Positions 51,492-59,220 of a stretch of 64,000 nt of DNA are shown here, piece by piece. The stretch covers positions 1-64,000 of the forward strand of contig SFDQ01000007.1 in assembly GCA_004558145.1 (NCBI GenBank), written 5' to 3'. The position numbers and the translations under genes are program-made. The notes beneath the pieces were generated by a model. It had not been told where the DNA came from. It searched no databases and saw only the letters and a program-made list of their open reading frames with translations. How positions within the stretch are numbered: the first letter of the stretch is position 1; every line of letters begins with the position of its first letter. The stretch is from Oscillospiraceae bacterium. Lineage in GTDB: Bacteria; Bacillota_A; Clostridia; Oscillospirales; Ruminococcaceae.

Positions 51492-53222
51492 TTATTCTTT
51501 GTCCTTGTATACCACATCTACACCGTGGTTTTCAAGATCTTTCAGTGCCTGCTCCACCGTAGGGTGGTCGGTGGCCTGATCCTTGGGGGGCGTGTAGGGC
51601 CCGATGCCGCAGGCAAGGCCGCTCACCTCCTGGATGATGGCCTTGAGCAGGGCCTGGGAGTCCTTGTTCTGGCGGATGAACTCCCGGAAGATGTCGCCGC
51701 CGTCGATGAGCACCCGCCGCCCGTCGTAATAGGCTTTGGAGCCCTTGAGGTAGGCAGGCAGCATGTGGTCCCGCTTTTTGAGCACCTCCAGCACCTGAGG
51801 CCAGGGCTCGAAGGGCTGGGGCGGACCGGAAACGGCGGGCTTTGCCGCCGCAGGGCGCGCCGGGCGGGGTTTGGGCTGGGGCACCGGCTGCGGCTCCATC
51901 GGCTGGCCTTCCCAGGGCAGCGGCTCGGGGGCCGGCTCGGCCTGCGCCGCGACAGCGGTCTGGGCCGGAGCTTCAGGCTGGGCCGGGGCCGGGGTTTGGA
52001 CCGGGGTCTGGGCCTGCGCGGCAGGCTGCGCCGGGGCGGCGGGCTGCCATGCGGAGTTGGGCGCGGCAGGGGACGCCGCGAAGGGCGCGGGCTGCCGGGC
52101 CTGCTGGGGCGCCGCCTGCACCGGGGCGCTCACCGGCTGGGCCGCGGGCTGGGAGATGGCGAAGAGCGCCAGTTCCAACTCGATGCGCGGGTCGGTGCCG
52201 CGGCTCATCTTTTCCATGGCGTCGCCCAATTGGCGGATGGCCCGCACGCTGCCGGCCTGGGGCGCGGATGCGCCTTTTTCCAGATAGAGGGCCTCCTCCT
52301 CGGGAGGCACGCCCGCCAGCAGGTTCTTGCCGCCGGGCAGGGCGGCAAGCATGAGGTTGCGGTAGTGGGCGATGAGTTCTTCGCACAGGCGCTTCATGTC
52401 CACCGAGCGCTGGCGCAGCTGGGCCACCTGCTCCAGCGCCGCCGCAGGCTCGCCCGCGGCCAGCGCGTCGCTGATGGCAAAGAGATAGCTTCGGTCGGTG
52501 ACGCCGGCCATCCGGCGCACCAGCGCCTCGTCGATGGCGCCGCCCACACCGGCGCAGGTATCCAGAATGGAGAGAGCGTCACGCAGCGCGCCGTCCGCCA
52601 GGCGGGCGATGAGCTGCGCCGCCGCGTCGTCCAGTTCCAGGCCCTCTTCCTCCGCCACATGGCGGATGCGGCCCGCAATGTCCTCGGGGCGGATGCGCCC
52701 GAAGTCATAGCGCTGGCAGCGGGAGAGGATGGTGGCGGGCACCTTGTGGATCTCGGTGGTGGCCAGGATGAACACCACATGGGATGGAGGTTCCTCCATG
52801 ATCTTCAGCAGCGCGTTGAACGCCGGGGTGGAAAGCATGTGCACCTCGTCGATGATGTAAACCTTATAGGTGCAGACGCTGGGGGTATAAGCTGTTTCGT
52901 CCCGCAGGTCGCGGATGTTGTCCACGCCGTTGTTGGAGGCGGCGTCGATCTCCACCACGTCCAGGATGGAGCCGTCGTCGATGCCGCGGCACACCTCGCA
53001 CTCGCCGCAGGGGTCGCCGCTCTCGTTGTGGGGGCAGTTGATGGCCTTGGCGAAGATCTTGGCGCAGGTGGTCTTGCCGGTGCCGCGGGTGCCGGTGAAC
53101 AGGTAGGCGTGGCCCACCCGGTGGGCGGCGATCTGGTTTTGCAGCGCGGCCACGATGTTCTGCTGGCCCACCACGTCCTCAAAGCGGCTGGGCCGCCACT
53201 TGCGGTACAATGCCCGGTACAC
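51492..53222 (-). CDS. dnaX: DNA polymerase III gamma/tau subunit
   Basis: A 576-aa clamp-loader ATPase. It starts at GTG 53222 behind AGGAGG and has Walker A GTRGTGKTT near residue 45, a zinc site (CPHN..GDPCGECEVC) and the sensor IYIIDEVHMLS. A Pro/Ala/Gln-rich linker (about 370-480) precedes a short C-terminal domain. No obvious slippery AAAAAA frameshift signal is seen, so the full-length tau form is expected. The SRP RNA gene lies directly upstream, as in B. subtilis. Confidence 0.95.
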   Translation of the reverse strand: MYRALYRKWRPSRFEDVVGQQNIVAALQNQIAAHRVGHAYLFTGTRGTGKTTCAKIFAKAINCPHNESGDPCGECEVCRGIDDGSILDVVEIDAASNNGVDNIRDLRDETAYTPSVCTYKVYIIDEVHMLSTPAFNALLKIMEEPPSHVVFILATTEIHKVPATILSRCQRYDFGRIRPEDIAGRIRHVAEEEGLELDDAAAQLIARLADGALRDALSILDTCAGVGGAIDEALVRRMAGVTDRSYLFAISDALAAGEPAAALEQVAQLRQRSVDMKRLCEELIAHYRNLMLAALPGGKNLLAGVPPEEEALYLEKGASAPQAGSVRAIRQLGDAMEKMSRGTDPRIELELALFAISQPAAQPVSAPVQAAPQQARQPAPFAASPAAPNSAWQPAAPAQPAAQAQTPVQTPAPAQPEAPAQTAVAAQAEPAPEPLPWEGQPMEPQPVPQPKPRPARPAAAKPAVSGPPQPFEPWPQVLEVLKKRDHMLPAYLKGSKAYYDGRRVLIDGGDIFREFIRQNKDSQALLKAIIQEVSGLACGIGPYTPPKDQATDHPTVEQALKDLENHGVDVVYKDKE

Positions 53223-53256
53223 GCCGGCACCTCCTTTTGGGAAATACTACAAAAAA

Positions 53257-53445
53257 CGGACAGGCCCGCAGAGGAAATTTCCCCCGCCTTTACGCCGCTC
53301 GGCATACGGATGCGGACTGACTGCGGCGCACGCGGCAGACCACTTAATGCTGCTCGGTTCCCCGCCTGACATGGTTCATGGCGCCTCGTCGCGCAGGGCC
53401 CGCATCCGTATGCCGAACAGCGCACGGTTTTGGCTCTGTCCGAAC
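53257..53445 (-). ncRNA. ffs: Signal recognition particle RNA
   Basis: The minus strand carries the SRP domain IV tip: GTCAGG, then CGG-GGAA-CCG with the GGAA tetraloop, then AGCAGCATTAAG. It lies in a long hairpin whose arms (about 53284-53302 and 53401-53418) are perfectly paired. The outer ends CGGACAG and CTGTCCG (53436-53442 and 53257-53263) pair to close the molecule. A T6 run follows. At about 189 nt it is between the small E. coli type and the 271-nt Bacillus type. Confidence 0.9.
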
Positions 53446-53451
53446 AGATAT

Positions 53452-53480
53452 ATTATACACAAAACTTTCGGCAAATGCAA
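53452..53480 (-). promoter_or_regulatory. SRP RNA promoter
   Basis: Minus-strand TTGCAT (53475-53480), 17 bp, TATAAT (53452-53457). Confidence 0.82.
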
Positions 53481-53491
53481 CCGTCCAAAGC

Positions 53492-53520
53492 AAAAACGGC
53501 CCGCCGTTTCGGGCGGGCCG
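53492..53520 (-). terminator. Terminator after pduL
   Basis: Stem CGGCCCGCC/GGCGGGCCG (53497-53505 with 53512-53520), then GTTTTTGC on the minus strand. It lies only 12 bp upstream of the SRP RNA -35, insulating that gene. Confidence 0.87.
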
Positions 53521-53540
53521 CTTTTCGGCTCTGAAAAAGC

Positions 53541-54104
53541 TTATTTGACGATCTCGCCCTCGCTGGCGCCGCCGCAGGCGTTGGACTCGTCGGTGTCGAT
53601 GTGCATGGCGGTGGCGAACTTCTCGCTCACGCGGATGACCACGTCGTCAAACACCAGCTTGCGGCCCTCGCTGCCGCAGGCCACCTTGACGATCTCCTTG
53701 TCGGCCACGCCCAGCTTCTCGGCGTCCTCAGGGGTGACGTGGATGTGACGCTTGGCCACGATGACGCCTTCCTTCAGCTCCACCTCGCCGCAGGGGCCAA
53801 CCAGCTTGCAGCCGGCGGAACCGGCAACGTCGCCGGACTCACGCACGGGGGCGGAGATGCCGATGGAGCGGGCGTCGGTGGCGGACAGCTCCACCTGATC
53901 GGCGCCGCGGCAGGGCCCGAGGATGGACACGTTGGCCAGCTCACGCTTGGGGCCGACCACGGTGACGCGCTCGTTGGAAGCGTACTGGCCGGGCTGGCTC
54001 AGGGGCTTCTTGACGGTCAGCTCATAGCCCGCGCCGAACAGGGTCTCCAGGGTCTCCTTACAGACGTGCACATGACGGGCCGAAGTCTCAACCAAAAATT
54101 TCAT
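53541..54104 (-). CDS. pduL: Phosphate propanoyltransferase PduL-type (phosphotransacylase)
   Basis: A 187-aa protein with the two PduL zinc-binding motifs, SARHVHVCKETLETLFG near residue 8 and VAKRHIHVTPEDAEKLG near 117, and LSQPGQYASNERVTVVGPKR. It converts acyl-CoA and phosphate to acyl phosphate. No microcompartment shell genes are nearby and the N-terminal encapsulation peptide is absent, so it is probably the housekeeping phosphotransacetylase for acetate formation. GGGAGG precedes the ATG. Confidence 0.9.
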   Translation of the reverse strand: MKFLVETSARHVHVCKETLETLFGAGYELTVKKPLSQPGQYASNERVTVVGPKRELANVSILGPCRGADQVELSATDARSIGISAPVRESGDVAGSAGCKLVGPCGEVELKEGVIVAKRHIHVTPEDAEKLGVADKEIVKVACGSEGRKLVFDDVVIRVSEKFATAMHIDTDESNACGGASEGEIVK

Positions 54105-54176
54105 TGTGATATTTCCTCCCTTTATCCTGCACCGCGCCGCCGCTTGATGGGCGCAGTGTTTCCATTTGCCGTATCT

Positions 54177-54232
54177 ATTTTAGCACACAGGGTAAAAAGT
54201 TCAAGACAAAACCCGGCTTTTTATGATATAAT
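54177..54232. promoter_or_regulatory. Divergent promoters of pduL and the uracil-DNA glycosylase gene
   Basis: Minus (pduL): TTGAAC (54199-54204), 16 bp, TAAAAT (54177-54182). Plus: AAGACA (54203-54208), 18 bp, TATAAT (54227-54232). The two -35 boxes overlap, so the promoters may compete. Confidence 0.6.
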
Positions 54233-54293
54233 AAACGCAAATGTGCAAGGCCGGCGTATTTTTTTGCACACGGCCGGAAAGGAATCGCCACCG

Positions 54294-54860
54294 ATGGAAT
54301 TTGAACAGCTCAAACAGGAGTGTCTGGCCTGCCGCAAGTGCGGCCTGTGTGAGACCCGCACCAACGTGGTGTTCGGCACCGGCCCCAAAACGGCGGAAGT
54401 GATGCTCATCGGCGAAGGCCCCGGCAAAAACGAGGACGAGCAGGGCCTGCCCTTTGTGGGCCGCAGCGGCAAGCTGCTGGACCAGTATCTCACCGCGGTG
54501 GACCTGGCGCGGGACAAGAACGTTTTCATCGCCAACATCGTCAAGTGCCGCCCGCCGGAGAACCGCGACCCTCTGCCCGAGGAGTGGGACGCCTGCCTTC
54601 CCTGGCTGCGGGAGCAGTTCCGCATCATCCGGCCGAAGATCGTGGTGTGCCTGGGGCGCATCGCCGCCCAGCGGCTCATCCGGCCGGACATCTCGGTGAC
54701 CAAGGAGCACGGCCGGTTCGAGGAAAAGAACGGCGTGTGGTTCATGGCCACCCTGCATCCTGCCGCCCTGCTGCGCAACCCCAGCCAGAAGCCGATGGCC
54801 TTTGGGGATTTTGTGGCCCTGCGGGAGAAGATCAACGAAGTGTGCGACCACACCTATTGA
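54294..54860 (+). CDS. Uracil-DNA glycosylase, family 4 type
   Basis: A 188-aa iron-sulfur glycosylase: CLACRKCGLCETRTNVVFG (cluster cysteines), the active-site GEGPGKNEDEQGLPFVGRSG, NIVKCRPPENR, and LHPAALLRNP near the end. It removes uracil from DNA made by cytosine deamination. The start at ATG 54294 is set by AAAGGA at 54278-54283; the open frame upstream is non-coding. Confidence 0.93.
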   Translation: MEFEQLKQECLACRKCGLCETRTNVVFGTGPKTAEVMLIGEGPGKNEDEQGLPFVGRSGKLLDQYLTAVDLARDKNVFIANIVKCRPPENRDPLPEEWDACLPWLREQFRIIRPKIVVCLGRIAAQRLIRPDISVTKEHGRFEEKNGVWFMATLHPAALLRNPSQKPMAFGDFVALREKINEVCDHTY

Positions 54861-54863
54861 ACA

Positions 54864-54900
54864 AAAAAGGTCCGGAGAACGCTCTCCGGGCCTTTTGTTT
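54864..54900. terminator. Terminator between the glycosylase and the convergent gene
   Basis: Imperfect 14-bp stem with ACGC loop, A runs before and TTTTGTTTTTTT after. Confidence 0.85.
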
Positions 54901-54902
54901 TT

Positions 54903-55664
54903 TTATGCGAACCACTCCACCGCGCGGCGGGCGGAGAAATTCTCTTCCAGCCAGGCGCGCACGGCGGTGGTGTCGAACTGCCAGGCGTAGGTGGGGCAGG
55001 CAAAGCGGCAGGCCATGCAGTTGATGCACTTTTCGCTGTCCACTTCCAGCAATTCGTTCAGCGCCCCGGCAGGGCACACCCGCACGCAGCGGCCGCAGTG
55101 GTTGCAGCGCTCCTTGTCGCGGCTGCGCCCGGTGGGCCGCAGGGGCTTGCGGGGCGCGTCCGCGTCGCCGGGCAGAGCGGCGGGGCGCAGGGGTTCGTTC
55201 TCACAGGCAGCCAGCACTTTTCGGGCAAAGGCGGCAAAAGCGGGCATGTCCTCTTCGTCGGGCCGGCCCGCGCCCAGGGACGGGGCGGAGACATGGGGCG
55301 TGATAGGGGCGATGCCGCCCACGCAGACAAAGCCCTGTTTCGTCATCTGCCGTGCGGCGGCCGCCAGGGCGTTCTCATAGTCCCGGTTGCCATAGGCCGC
55401 CAGGATGACGCAGGGGCCGCCCTGACCCCGGAGCTGGCCGAAAAGGCCCTCCACCCGGGGACCAAAGCCGCCGTACACCGGCAGGGCCAGCACCAGCAGT
55501 TCGTCCTTTGCCACCGGGATGGCCGCCGGCAGTTTTGCGGGCGGGCAGGTGCAGTCGATGTACTCCGCCGGCAGACCAAACTGCTCGCACAGCAGCATCG
55601 CGGCGCGTTTTGTGCCGCCGGAGGGGCTGAAGTATGCCGCTTTGATGGCTTTGATGGGGCTCAT
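54903..55664 (-). CDS. EFR1 family flavodoxin-ferredoxin protein
   Basis: A 253-aa fusion: a flavodoxin domain (YFSPSGGTKRAA as FMN phosphate loop, LPVYGGFGPRVEGL, AAYGNRDYENAL) and a C-terminal ferredoxin with two motifs (CNHCGRCVRVCP and CINCMACRFACP). This fusion is common in Clostridia and presumably moves electrons; partners are unknown. It is separated from the next operon by about 70 bp. Confidence 0.88.
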   Translation of the reverse strand: MSPIKAIKAAYFSPSGGTKRAAMLLCEQFGLPAEYIDCTCPPAKLPAAIPVAKDELLVLALPVYGGFGPRVEGLFGQLRGQGGPCVILAAYGNRDYENALAAAARQMTKQGFVCVGGIAPITPHVSAPSLGAGRPDEEDMPAFAAFARKVLAACENEPLRPAALPGDADAPRKPLRPTGRSRDKERCNHCGRCVRVCPAGALNELLEVDSEKCINCMACRFACPTYAWQFDTTAVRAWLEENFSARRAVEWFA

Positions 55665-55737
55665 TTCCGGTCACGTTCCTTTGCATTCGTTTTTCTTGAT
55701 TATAACGCCCGGCGCGCCCCCTCGTCAACGCCGCAGG

Positions 55738-56379
55738 TCAGCCCAGCCCCTCCACAAAAGCCCGCAGCATGGCAAGACCCGCCGGGCCGCTCTTTTCCGG
55801 GTGGAACTGAAAGCCGGCCACGTTCCCCCGCTGCACCGCGGCGCAGACGGTGCGGCCGCCGTACTCCACCGTGGCGGCGCAGTCCTCACGGCGGCGGGGC
55901 AGCGCCTGAAAGCTGTGGACGAAATAGACCTCGTCGCCGTTTTTGGTATTTTTGAAAAGGCCTCGCTCCGCGCCGGGGGCGAGGGTCAGGGCGCTCCAGC
56001 CGATGTGGGGCACCTTGAGGGGCGCGCCCTCCGCCGTTTTTTCCGGCAGCGGCTCCACCGTGCCCTCCACAAGGCCCAAACCTTTGTTCAGGCCACCCTC
56101 GGTGCTGGAATCCAGCAGCATCTGCATGCCGAGGCAGATGCCCAGGAGAGGCGTGCCCTCCCCTGCCTTTTGCAGAAGCGGCTCCACCAGATGCTGGCGG
56201 TGCAGCTGCGCCATGCCGTCGGCAAAAGCGCCCACGCCGGGCAGCACCAGCGCCCCGGCGCGCAAGACGTCCCCCGGCTCGGCGGCGAAGCACACATCCG
56301 CGCCGCAGTGCTCCAGTGCACGGCGCACGCTCAGAAGATTGCTGCGCCCGTAATCCACCACTGTTACCACCGGTCTCAT
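55738..56379 (-). CDS. HisH-like glutaminase of a sugar-amidination module
   Basis: A 213-aa class I glutamine amidotransferase: nucleophile in GICLGMQMLL (Cys near residue 80), YFVHSFQALP and GFQFHPEKSG (His and Glu of the triad). It frees ammonia from glutamine. It overlaps the HisF-like gene by 4 bp. Because the operon starts with an N-acetyl sugar amidotransferase and contains no other his gene, I assign it to acetamidino-sugar synthesis, as for HisH2/WbpG systems, not histidine synthesis. Confidence 0.82.
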   Translation of the reverse strand: MRPVVTVVDYGRSNLLSVRRALEHCGADVCFAAEPGDVLRAGALVLPGVGAFADGMAQLHRQHLVEPLLQKAGEGTPLLGICLGMQMLLDSSTEGGLNKGLGLVEGTVEPLPEKTAEGAPLKVPHIGWSALTLAPGAERGLFKNTKNGDEVYFVHSFQALPRRREDCAATVEYGGRTVCAAVQRGNVAGFQFHPEKSGPAGLAMLRAFVEGLG

Positions 56380-57146
56380 CGTCTCACCTCCACGCCCAGA
56401 GCTCGCACTTCTTCTTTCAGTGCGGGCACGTCGGTCTTGCCGTAGTGCAGGATGCTGCCCACCGCCACCGCGTCCGCGCCGCCCTTTGCGGCGGCGGCTA
56501 CGTCTTCGGCGCAGGCTGCTCCCCCAGCGGCGATGACCGGCACGTCCACCAGGTCCGCCACCGCGGCGATCAGCTCCTGGTCCATCCCCTTTTGAAAGCC
56601 CTCTTTATCCACGCTGGAGAGCAGTATCTCCCCCGCGCCGAGGGAAACGGCCTCTTTGGCCCATTCCAGCACGTCTTTGCCGGAGTGCTCCCGGTCGTTG
56701 TCGTAGTAGGCCTCCCAGCCGGCGGCGGGGCGGGCGGGGTCCCGGCGCTTTGCCTGGATGCTGAGCACCATGCACTGACTGCCAAAGGCGCGGGCGATTT
56801 CGGTGATGAGGGCCGGGCGGCGCAGGGCGGCGGTGTTCACCGCGGCCTTGTCCGCCCCGCTTTTCAGCACCGCGCCCACATCCTGCACGCTGCGCAAACC
56901 GCCGCCCGCCGTGATGGGGATGAACACGTCGGCAGTGGTGCGCTCCAGGATATTGCCCAGGTTGTTGCGCTCATAGAGGCTGGCCACCGTGTCCAGATAC
57001 AGTATCTCGTCGACGCCCTGCTCATAATAGCGGCGGGCGAAGTCGTGGGGGTCGCCCAGCTTGCGCAGGCCCTCGTACTGGATGCCCTTCACCAGAAAGT
57101 CATCCTTCACATCCAGGCGCGCGATGAGGCGTATTTTCCGGCTCAT
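56376..57146 (-). CDS. HisF-like ammonia-channel protein of a sugar-amidination module
   Basis: A 256-aa (beta-alpha)8 barrel. It keeps the first catalytic Asp (RLIARLDVKD, residue 11) and GADKAAVNTAAL, but the second catalytic Asp of true HisF is replaced: the motif reads SIQAKRR rather than AIDAKR. It also lacks the usual LTSMDRDG, reading LSSVDKEG. That substitution fits a barrel that channels ammonia without doing the histidine cyclase reaction. Both ends overlap neighbouring genes by 4 bp. Confidence 0.82.
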   Translation of the reverse strand: MSRKIRLIARLDVKDDFLVKGIQYEGLRKLGDPHDFARRYYEQGVDEILYLDTVASLYERNNLGNILERTTADVFIPITAGGGLRSVQDVGAVLKSGADKAAVNTAALRRPALITEIARAFGSQCMVLSIQAKRRDPARPAAGWEAYYDNDREHSGKDVLEWAKEAVSLGAGEILLSSVDKEGFQKGMDQELIAAVADLVDVPVIAAGGAACAEDVAAAAKGGADAVAVGSILHYGKTDVPALKEEVRALGVEVRR

Positions 57147-58510
57147 GCCTGCCCCTCCTTCTGCGGCGCGCCATAATCGCAGAGGCTCTCGCCCTCAAAG
57201 GGCGTGTGGCGCAGGCTCCAGCGGCCGTTCTCGTACTGCCACAGATGGGGCGAGCGGAAGCGGTCGGCCAGATGCATGAAGTAGTCCAGGTCCATCTCCG
57301 GCTGCTCAAAGCAGTCGGCGGCGGCACCGAAGTGCTTTTTGTCGATGGAGATGTACTGGAAGAAGTCCTGGGCGAAGCGCATGGGGAACTCGCCGTCGAA
57401 CTTTTTGCAGAGGGCCACCCCCTCCTCCCGGGTGATCTCGTGGTTGCGGATCTCCTGGGCCGCATCGTAGGTGCAGCGGCCGATGCCGTATTTGATGTAG
57501 GTGGTGTAGTAGAAGAAGTCGTCCACCTTGTCGTCGATGGAGTTGTATTTGGAGTAGGTGCCCGCCGTGCGCTCGGGGCTGGGCACAAAGCCGCCGTGCT
57601 CCACGCTGTAATAATAAGCCCCCTGGGGATGCCATTTTTCGTAATAGCCCATGTAGTGCACCTGGATGTGGTTTTTCTCCACATCCGAGGTGTCGCTGGG
57701 CAGGTAGATGGCCAGGTCCGCCTTGTCCACCTTGAAGTCCTCTTCCAGCTGGCGCAGGGACACGCCGCCCAGATAGATGTGGTCAAAATCGTTGGTGGCA
57801 AAGAAGTGCTCGTCCCGCAGGGCGCTGTCGTTGTCGGCGATGGGGTTGCCGAACTCGGCCTCGTTCTCGCCGTAGAACACCAGCGGGATGCCGAACTTGG
57901 CGGCCATTTTTGGGGCCAGCTGCTTCTGGCCCAGGATGAAGGGCTGGAAGGGATGGAACAGGTTCTCGGTGGCAAGGCGGGTGAGCAGGCGGTGGGTCAG
58001 GCCGTTGGGGGTGCACAGGTAGTTGTCGAACCCGGCGTGGATCCACGCCTCAAAGTTCTGCCAGCCCCAGGGGGTGTAGATGTGAGGCGCCCAGGTGACG
58101 GTGAGGGGGTGCATGCCGTACTTGTATTTCAGCAGATGGGCGGCGTAGAAGCTGTCCTTGCCGCCGCTGCCCGGCACAAGGCAGTCGTAGCTGCCGTCGG
58201 TCTTGCGGTAGCGGTCGCACAGTTCCCGCAGCTGCCGCTCCCGGTCGGCCCAGTCGATCTTGCCCTCCTTGTTGTGGCAGGCGTGGCAGGCGTCGCACAC
58301 GCCGTCCTCCTGGATGACCATGGTCTTTTTCTTCGAGTGGATGGTGTGCTCGAACTCATAGCAGCTGTTGGGCTTCTGGTTGGTCATCACGCACTCTTTG
58401 CAGTACTGCACATTCTGGGGCAAGCCGAAGAAGGTCTCCCGCTTTTCGGGTGGGATGTCCGGGGCGTATTTTGAATAGTCGATGGGGATATAACGGGGAA
58501 GTTTTTCCAT
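57143..58510 (-). CDS. N-acetyl sugar amidotransferase (WbpG/PseA/LegG-like)
   Basis: A 455-aa PP-loop ATP pyrophosphatase: CKECVMTNQKPN near residue 36, cysteine pairs CDACHAC, and the PP-loop VPGSGGKDS near 112. The family activates an N-acetyl group of a sugar with ATP and replaces its oxygen with ammonia, giving an acetamidino group, as on pseudaminic, legionaminic or mannuronic acid derivatives. It is first in an operon with HisF-like and HisH-like ammonia suppliers. No nonulosonic acid or O-antigen genes lie nearby, so the substrate is unknown. A terminator-bearing leader precedes it. Confidence 0.88.
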   Translation of the reverse strand: MEKLPRYIPIDYSKYAPDIPPEKRETFFGLPQNVQYCKECVMTNQKPNSCYEFEHTIHSKKKTMVIQEDGVCDACHACHNKEGKIDWADRERQLRELCDRYRKTDGSYDCLVPGSGGKDSFYAAHLLKYKYGMHPLTVTWAPHIYTPWGWQNFEAWIHAGFDNYLCTPNGLTHRLLTRLATENLFHPFQPFILGQKQLAPKMAAKFGIPLVFYGENEAEFGNPIADNDSALRDEHFFATNDFDHIYLGGVSLRQLEEDFKVDKADLAIYLPSDTSDVEKNHIQVHYMGYYEKWHPQGAYYYSVEHGGFVPSPERTAGTYSKYNSIDDKVDDFFYYTTYIKYGIGRCTYDAAQEIRNHEITREEGVALCKKFDGEFPMRFAQDFFQYISIDKKHFGAAADCFEQPEMDLDYFMHLADRFRSPHLWQYENGRWSLRHTPFEGESLCDYGAPQKEGQA

Positions 58511-58541
58511 GATGAAGGTCCCTTCTTTCTTTTTTCATAAC

Positions 58542-58614
58542 AAAAAGGCAGGGCAAAGGCGCCATGACGGCAAGAGAGAACGCTCCCTTGCCCGGCGGGC
58601 GCCTTTGCCCTGCC
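58542..58614 (-). promoter_or_regulatory. Conditional terminator with AANGGC hexaloop before the amidotransferase operon
   Basis: Between the ANTAR stop and the amidotransferase lies a 17-bp perfect terminator (58547-58563 with 58598-58614, then T5 on the minus strand). The RNA 5' arm can instead fold as GGGC-AAAGGC-GCCC (58597-58610), a 4-bp stem with six-base loop. No separate promoter is seen, so reading into the operon from glnA-ANTAR would depend on this switch. Confidence 0.65.
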
Positions 58615-58627
58615 CTGTGTTGGTTTT

Positions 58628-59188
58628 TTATGATTCGCCGTAGGTGCGGATGATGGCCTGCGCCGCCTCCCGGCTGGAGATGCGGGCGTCCATTGCCCGC
58701 TTTTCGATGAGGCGGTGGGCCTCCTCTTCGGTGAGGCCTGCGTGGAGCGCCAGCAGGCATTTGGCCTGGCATATCACCCGCGCCTCGTCCAGCCGCTTTG
58801 TGAGGCGGCGGTTCTGGTCGATGATCTTCTGCATCCGCTGGTGGCCGGCGCGCAGAAGGCGCACCGCGAAGGCCGCCTGCTGGCGGGAGAGGGGCTTTGG
58901 CAGCACCAGCACCCCGTATTTTTCCAGCCCCGCGGCGACCTTGTCCGCCTGGGGCGCGGCGCAGAGGAAAATGACGTCCAGGCCGCTTTCCACCGCCTGG
59001 ATGGCCAGCTCACGGCCGAACTCGTCCGGCAGCGGGGCGTTGATGACCATCAGGCTGCCGCCGCCCGCGGTGAAGCCCCGGCGGGCCTCCCCCGCGCTGG
59101 TGCAGCACACGGCAGGCCCGCCCGCCGCGAACACGCTTTTCAGCGCTTCATGGGTCTGTTTTTCCCCGACGATCCACACGCCTGCCAT
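58628..59188 (-). CDS. ANTAR domain RNA-binding antiterminator
   Basis: A 186-aa protein. The N-terminal 120 residues form a pseudo-receiver (VWIVGEKQTHEALKSVF, LMVINAPLPDEFG, GVLVLPKPLSRQQA) that keeps the switch Lys but lacks a clear acceptor Asp in the usual place. A coiled segment then leads into the C-terminal ANTAR bundle (ARVICQAKCLLALHAGLTEE, then AHRLIEKRAMD and REAAQAIIRTY). ANTAR proteins bind hexaloop RNA hairpins and block terminators. I choose ATG 59188 for AGGTG placement; GTG 59197 is an alternative. It is co-transcribed with glnA. Confidence 0.88.
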   Translation of the reverse strand: MAGVWIVGEKQTHEALKSVFAAGGPAVCCTSAGEARRGFTAGGGSLMVINAPLPDEFGRELAIQAVESGLDVIFLCAAPQADKVAAGLEKYGVLVLPKPLSRQQAAFAVRLLRAGHQRMQKIIDQNRRLTKRLDEARVICQAKCLLALHAGLTEEEAHRLIEKRAMDARISSREAAQAIIRTYGES

Positions 59189-59220
59189 GCCTTTCACCTG
59201 CCTTTTGGGGGGAAGTTTTG

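Noticed and set aside
50337..53369. A 1010-codon open frame antisense to dnaX, ybaB and recR, with similar long antisense frames over mutS2, nahK, the M56 receptor and the ABC exporter
   Set aside because: These follow from high GC and third-position bias of real genes on the other strand. They show low-complexity Gly/His/Ala/Arg composition, no ribosome sites and no domains.
55738..57146. HisH and HisF as part of histidine biosynthesis
   Set aside because: No other his gene is present, the HisF-like active site is altered, and the operon partner is a sugar amidotransferase.
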